24,155 nt of DNA from an uncultured Senegalimassilia sp. (GTDB taxonomy: Bacteria; Actinomycetota; Coriobacteriia; Coriobacteriales; Eggerthellaceae), in the NCBI RefSeq assembly GCF_902464545.1, contig NZ_CABQJR010000032.1:1-24155 (forward strand), given 5' to 3'. The translations under genes were made by a program, and so were the position numbers. Below, in pieces: positions 20,030-24,155 of the stretch. The notes below the pieces were generated by a model that was not told where the DNA came from, did no database searches, and saw only the letters and a list, made by a program, of their open reading frames with translations. Within the stretch, counting starts at the first letter, position 1; each line of letters begins with the position of its first letter.

Positions 20030-21295
20030 ATGGCCAACGCGCATTCTTCTTATCTGTTCACGTCCGAGTCCGTCACCGAGGGTCATCCCGACAAGGTGTG
20101 CGACCAGATCTCCGACGCCGTGCTCGACGCCATCCTTGAGAAGGAGATCGAGCTTGCCGGGCAGGGCTACGTCTCCCCGTCCGGCCAACCGGCCGACCCC
20201 ACGCAGGTGCGCTGCGCCTGCGAGACCATGGCCACTACCGGCATGATCATCGTGGCCGGCGAGATCCGCACTCAGGCCTACGTCGATGTGCCCGCCCTTG
20301 CGCGCGAGGTGCTGCGTGAAATTGGTTACGATCGCGCGAAGTACGGCTTCGACTGCGATACCTGCGGCGTGCTCAACGCCATCCACGACCAAAGCCCTGA
20401 CATCGCCCAGGGCGTCGATGAGAGCTACGAGGCCCAGCACGGCCAGGCGGGCGACGACCCCTACGAGAAGGTCGGCGCCGGCGACCAGGGCATGATGTTC
20501 GGCTACGCCTGCGACGAGACGTCCACGCTCATGCCCATGCCCATCTACCTGGCACAGCGCATGGCCGAGCAGCTGGCTGCAGTGCGCAAGGACGGCACCA
20601 TGCCCTACCTGCGCCCCGACGGCAAGACCCAGGTCTCGGTCCGCTACATCGATGACAAGCCCGTCAACGTAGAGAAGGTCGTGGTGTCCACGCAGCATTC
20701 CGAGGAAATCTCCACCGAGCAGCTGCGCGCTGAGATCGAGGCCAACGTCATCCGCCCCGTGCTCGAGCGCGAGGGCGTGGAGCTTGCCCCCAACGCCGGC
20801 ATCCACATCAACCCCACCGGCCGCTTCGTTATCGGCGGCCCCATGGGCGACTGCGGCCTGACCGGTCGTAAGATCATCGTCGACACCTACGGCGGCATGG
20901 GCCGTCACGGCGGCGGCGCGTTCAGCGGCAAGGACTGCACGAAGGTCGACCGTTCCGCGGCCTACGCCGCCCGCTGGGTTGCCAAGAACGTGGTTGCCGC
21001 GGGTCTGGCGCATCGCTGCGAGGTGCAGGTGGCCTACGCCATCGGCATGGCCCGCCCCGTGTCCGTCATGGTCGATACGTTCGGCACCGAGTGCGTGCCC
21101 GTGGCCGATATCGAGCGCGCCATCGGCGAGGTCTTCGACCTGCGCCCCGGCGCCATCATCGACGACCTGGACCTGCGCCGTCCCATTTACCGCAAGACGG
21201 CTGCCTATGGCCACTTCGGCCGCGAGCTACCCGAGTTCACTTGGGAGGCAACCGGCCGCGCGGATGCGCTGCGCAAGGCCTGCGGTCTGGAGTAA
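20030..21295 (+). CDS. metK: S-adenosylmethionine synthetase
   Basis: MetK makes SAM from methionine and ATP. Its motifs are all present: the N-terminal TSESVTEGHPDKVCDQISDA with catalytic His and Asp, GAGDQGMMFGYA (methionine/ATP loop), the GGPMGDCGLTGRKIIVDTYG stretch, GGGAFSGKDCTKVDRSAAYA (phosphate-binding loop) and the C-terminal RKTAAYGHFGRE. The length of 421 residues is slightly above the usual 380-400 owing to short insertions (for example GYVSPSGQPADPTQVRC). ATG is preceded by AAGGAGG, which also forms part of the SAM riboswitch. It is a single-gene unit followed by a structured terminator. Confidence 0.98.
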   Translation: MANAHSSYLFTSESVTEGHPDKVCDQISDAVLDAILEKEIELAGQGYVSPSGQPADPTQVRCACETMATTGMIIVAGEIRTQAYVDVPALAREVLREIGYDRAKYGFDCDTCGVLNAIHDQSPDIAQGVDESYEAQHGQAGDDPYEKVGAGDQGMMFGYACDETSTLMPMPIYLAQRMAEQLAAVRKDGTMPYLRPDGKTQVSVRYIDDKPVNVEKVVVSTQHSEEISTEQLRAEIEANVIRPVLEREGVELAPNAGIHINPTGRFVIGGPMGDCGLTGRKIIVDTYGGMGRHGGGAFSGKDCTKVDRSAAYAARWVAKNVVAAGLAHRCEVQVAYAIGMARPVSVMVDTFGTECVPVADIERAIGEVFDLRPGAIIDDLDLRRPIYRKTAAYGHFGRELPEFTWEATGRADALRKACGLE

Positions 21296-21442
21296 GCGTT
21301 TCTGGCGTCTTTCGGCGGAAGGGCGTGGCGTATGGTCGGCTTTCGCCGATTGCGGCGCGTGTTGCGAAATGAGGTCGGGCCGGGATCGGCTTGGGGGCCC
21401 GCTGCAAACGACGGCGGACATGATTGATATCGCGAAATAGGG
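21296..21442. other. 3' region of metK
   Basis: No supportable gene; ORFs on both strands are short and lack domains and ribosome-binding sites. Confidence 0.35.
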
Positions 21443-21513
21443 AAAGCCCGCTGGAAGCAAGTGTGGCATAGCCCGGGGTTCCGGGATATGCCGCGTTTGC
21501 CGCGGGCTTTTCT
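21443..21513 (+). terminator. Branched terminator after metK
   Basis: AAAGCCCGC pairs with GCGGGCTTT and runs into TCTGT. Inside, GGCATA pairs with TATGCC over a CCCGG/CCGGG hairpin, giving a long compound stem. Confidence 0.7.
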
Positions 21514-21728
21514 GTGCTTCGAGCTTGCTGCGGGACTATCGCCCCGCGGGAGGTAGCCGTGCGGGTGGGTGCGGGCGTTGCTTCGCCATCACTGTCGAAC
21601 GATGGCGGTGCCGATCGGTATGTGCGACCGACGGGAGAATCGGGCACGAGCGCAGATGATTCTCAAAAAGCGAATATCTGTTCGCTTTCTCGATTGCTTT
21701 CCGCGAAACGCTGGTATACTGGTGCGCT
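21514..21728. promoter_or_regulatory. Upstream region and candidate priA promoter
   Basis: No gene in this stretch. TATACT at 21715-21720 is a good -10 box, with TTGCTT (21694-21699) as a weak -35 at 15 bases spacing. The predicted start of transcription falls one to three bases before the priA ATG. Confidence 0.5.
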
Positions 21729-24155
21729 ATGAAACTGGCATCTGTGATTTTGGACATACCTACGCAGGCGCTCGATGCGCCTTATACCTATGCAGTCCCT
21801 GAAGAGGGGCTGTTCGCCGCCGCATGCGAAGGCGCGGGCGATTGCGACGACGGCCCGCTTGGGCGCGACTTCGCCATTTCGGTGGGCTGCGCTGTGCTGG
21901 TGCCGTTCGGGCACCGGCGTGCCGTGGGCTTCGTGGTGTCGATCGGCGAATATGGGCAGCCCGGCGGGCCGCAGTGGCCGCAGGGCATCGACGCGGGCAA
22001 GCTCAAGGCCATCGAGCGCGCCGTCAGCCAGCCGTACTTCGATGAAGAGGGCGCCGCCTGCGCCCAGTGGTTGTCCGAACGCTATATTGCGCCGTTGTCG
22101 GCGTGCGTGCGCTTGTTCACGCCGCCCGGCGGCGTGCCGCGCATGGTGCACGGGCGCGATGGCCGTTGGCGCCTCGAGCAGCCCGCGGTCGGCCAGGTCG
22201 ACGATCGCTGGGTGGTCGCTGGCCCGGCGTTTTCCGAGTTCACACCCCGCGCAAACGCCGTCAAGCAGGTCGCGGTCATGGAGGCGTTGCGCGGCGGGCA
22301 GCTGCGCGTCAGCGAGCTAACTGCGCAAATGGGCTCGGTGTCTTCCACGCTTAAGACCCTGGAGGCGAAGGGCGCGGTGGTCATCGAGCATCGCCGCCGC
22401 ATGCGCGGGTTTTCCGAAGACGCGGCGCTCGTCGCGCAGCGCGCGGTTTCGGGCTCAGCCACGGATAAGGCCGGCGAAGGGGGAGACGCGGGTTTCGAGC
22501 TCGCTCGCGAGAACCGCGCGGGCCTGCCTGCCGACGAAGGGGGAGCTGCCGGCCTCGCAACGGCCTGCGAGGGCTATGCAGGGCAGTCACGTGCCGACGA
22601 TGCCGACCTGGCGGCGGGCAACGAAAATGCAGCGCATGTTCCCTCGCGGAAGCCGCAGCTCACCCCGGGCCAGGCACAGGCGCTCGACGCCATTGCCGCC
22701 GCCTGCGATGCCGCTGACGGTCACGTGGTGCTCGTGGACGGCGTCACGGGCTCCGGCAAAACCGAGGTGTATCTGCAGGCCATCGAGCGGGTGCTTGCGC
22801 AGGGCCGAACGGCGTGCGTGCTCGTGCCCGAGATCTCGCTCACCCCGCAGACGGTGGGGCGCTTCCGCGGCCGCTTCGGCGATACCGTGGCGGTCATGCA
22901 TTCGCGCATGTCGGCCGGTGAGCGTTACGATCAATGGGATTTCATACGCAGCGGCGCGGCCCGTGTGGTGGTGGGCGCCCGCAGCGCCCTGTTCACGCCG
23001 CTTGCCAACGTGGGCCTCTACGTCATCGACGAGGAGCACGAGGGCAGCTACAAGCAGGACAGCGCGCCGCGCTACCATGCGCGCGAGGTCGCGTGCTGGA
23101 TGGCCCGTCGCAGCGGCGCTGCGGTGGTGCTCGGCAGCGCCACGCCCTCGATCGAGGCGCTTTACCGGTGCGCGAAGCATCCGCGCTGGACCCAGGTCAT
23201 CCTGCCTGAGCGCGCCAACGGCAGACCGATGCCCGATATTCGCGTGGTGGACATGGCGCGCGAGTTCGCCGAAGGTTCTCGTTCCATGTTCTCGGCCGCC
23301 CTTACGCGCGCCTTGCAAGAGGAGCTTTCCCAGGGGCGCAAAGCGGTGCTTCTGCTCAACCAGCGGGGTTTCGCGAAGTTCTTGCTGTGCCGCGAATGCG
23401 GCTTCGTGCCAAAGTGCCCGCACTGCGACACGTCGCTCACCTACCATGAGCGCGGCAATTTCTTGGCGTGCCACCATTGCGGCTACCGACAGGCGTCGCC
23501 GGCGGTGTGCCCGGAGTGCTCGAGCCCCTATCTGAAGAAGTTCGGCGCGGGAACGCAGCGCGTCGAAGACGAGCTGCGCTGCGTGCTCGACGCCATGCCC
23601 GGGGTGGGGGCGGGCGTTCCCATCATCCGCATGGACGCTGACACCACCGGCGGGAAGGGGGCGCACGAGCGCCTGCTCGAGCAGTTCGCGGCGGCGCAAG
23701 CGGCGGTGCTGCTCGGCACGCAGATGATCGCGAAGGGCCTTGACTTCGATGACGTCACCCTGGTGGGCGTCATCAACGCCGACACGCAGCTGCAACTGCC
23801 CGATTTCCGCGCCCACGAGCGCACGTTCGACCTGATCGAGCAGGTGGCCGGCCGCGCCGGCCGCGCGCAGCTGCCCGGGCGCGTGCTCGTGCAGACCTAC
23901 GAGGCCGATGCTGCGCCCATCCGCGCCGCGGCGCGCTACGATCGCGCGCTGTTTCTGCGAGACGAGCTGCCCAAGCGCAAGATGCTCGGGTATCCGCCGT
24001 ACGTGCGCATGGCGAACGTGCTGGTATGGGGCGCCCACGAGGCCGACGTGGCGGCGCTCGCCCGCGAGCTTGCGGGCGAGCTTGCCGAGCAGGCGCGCGC
24101 CTTCGGCGGCGACGGGTGGAGCGTGCTGCCGGCAACCCCGTGCGTGCTCGCGAAG
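21729..24155 (+). CDS. priA: Primosomal protein N' (replication restart helicase), truncated by window end
   Basis: PriA recognises stalled replication forks and reloads the replisome. The open frame runs from ATG 21729 through the last base (809 codons, no stop). The N-terminal DNA-binding domain starts MKLASVILDIPTQALDAPYT and has VPFGHRRAVGFV. After a poorly conserved Ala/Gly-rich linker (about 235-310), the helicase core shows Walker A GVTGSGKTEVY, VPEISLTPQ, DEEHEGSYKQ, GSATPS and later GTQMIAKGLDFDDV and QVAGRAGRA. The zinc-binding Cys come as CRECGFVPKCPHC and CHHCGY-x8-CPEC. Some PriA of actinobacteria lack a working ATPase motif; this one keeps Walker A and DEEH, so it should be an active helicase. 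No ribosome-binding site precedes the start. Confidence 0.95.
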   Translation, partial: MKLASVILDIPTQALDAPYTYAVPEEGLFAAACEGAGDCDDGPLGRDFAISVGCAVLVPFGHRRAVGFVVSIGEYGQPGGPQWPQGIDAGKLKAIERAVSQPYFDEEGAACAQWLSERYIAPLSACVRLFTPPGGVPRMVHGRDGRWRLEQPAVGQVDDRWVVAGPAFSEFTPRANAVKQVAVMEALRGGQLRVSELTAQMGSVSSTLKTLEAKGAVVIEHRRRMRGFSEDAALVAQRAVSGSATDKAGEGGDAGFELARENRAGLPADEGGAAGLATACEGYAGQSRADDADLAAGNENAAHVPSRKPQLTPGQAQALDAIAAACDAADGHVVLVDGVTGSGKTEVYLQAIERVLAQGRTACVLVPEISLTPQTVGRFRGRFGDTVAVMHSRMSAGERYDQWDFIRSGAARVVVGARSALFTPLANVGLYVIDEEHEGSYKQDSAPRYHAREVACWMARRSGAAVVLGSATPSIEALYRCAKHPRWTQVILPERANGRPMPDIRVVDMAREFAEGSRSMFSAALTRALQEELSQGRKAVLLLNQRGFAKFLLCRECGFVPKCPHCDTSLTYHERGNFLACHHCGYRQASPAVCPECSSPYLKKFGAGTQRVEDELRCVLDAMPGVGAGVPIIRMDADTTGGKGAHERLLEQFAAAQAAVLLGTQMIAKGLDFDDVTLVGVINADTQLQLPDFRAHERTFDLIEQVAGRAGRAQLPGRVLVQTYEADAAPIRAAARYDRALFLRDELPKRKMLGYPPYVRMANVLVWGAHEADVAALARELAGELAEQARAFGGDGWSVLPATPCVLAK

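Noticed and set aside
20027..21214. Long minus-strand ORF opposite metK
   Set aside because: Low-complexity His/Gly/Val-rich translation that mirrors metK codon bias; metK is certain.
22587..24038. Long minus-strand ORF opposite priA
   Set aside because: Shadow of priA, whose helicase and zinc motifs are intact in the plus frame.

Overview
The window is high-GC chromosomal DNA with strongly GC-biased third codon positions. Gene content and protein style suggest an anaerobic actinobacterium of the Coriobacteriia (Eggerthellaceae-like). Pointers are a B12-dependent methionine cycle with a split MetH, a multi-cluster ferredoxin protein beside gltX, an NSS transporter and a Coriobacteria-type hypothetical family. 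The taxon is inferred from family knowledge; no rRNA marker is present.

Layout. 1-512: no gene recognised; two terminator-like hairpins share a core. 566-1759 (minus): a ribbon-helix-helix DNA-binding protein followed by a metallophosphoesterase, probably one autoregulated operon. 2260-3933 (plus): a hypothetical protein whose middle is a run of 10-residue repeats, then a doubtful small ORF. 4330-8637 (plus): the overlapping operon metF, stand-alone MetH reactivation protein, metH. 8989-10338 (minus): NSS-family transporter. 10389-11196: a duplicated block with two identical tRNA-Ala(GGC) genes, each with a palindrome filling its promoter spacer and a large REPIN-like inverted repeat upstream. 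11242-15486 (minus): hotdog thioesterase, membrane-anchored surface protein, polyferredoxin and gltX. 15560-17470: an AT-rich island with a 51-residue peptide, an anchored exported protein, a DUF2975 membrane protein, a small HTH regulator and a convergent SHOCT-like membrane protein; its right edge is a 60-bp near-perfect palindrome. 17478-19705 (minus): DUF1461 membrane protein and a glutathionylspermidine synthase-like ATP-grasp enzyme. 19922-21295 (plus): a SAM riboswitch whose closing helix covers the metK ribosome-binding site, then metK. 21729-end (plus): priA, cut by the window edge and probably leaderless.

How the genes work together. MetF makes 5-methyl-tetrahydrofolate, MetH uses it on homocysteine, the small protein reactivates oxidised MetH with SAM, and MetK turns methionine into SAM, which the riboswitch senses. 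The metF-metH operon shows no such riboswitch, so SAM feedback in this window appears to act at metK. The candidates for undescribed biology are the AT-rich island cassette, the repeat-bearing protein, the RHH/phosphoesterase pair and the REPIN/tRNA duplication.
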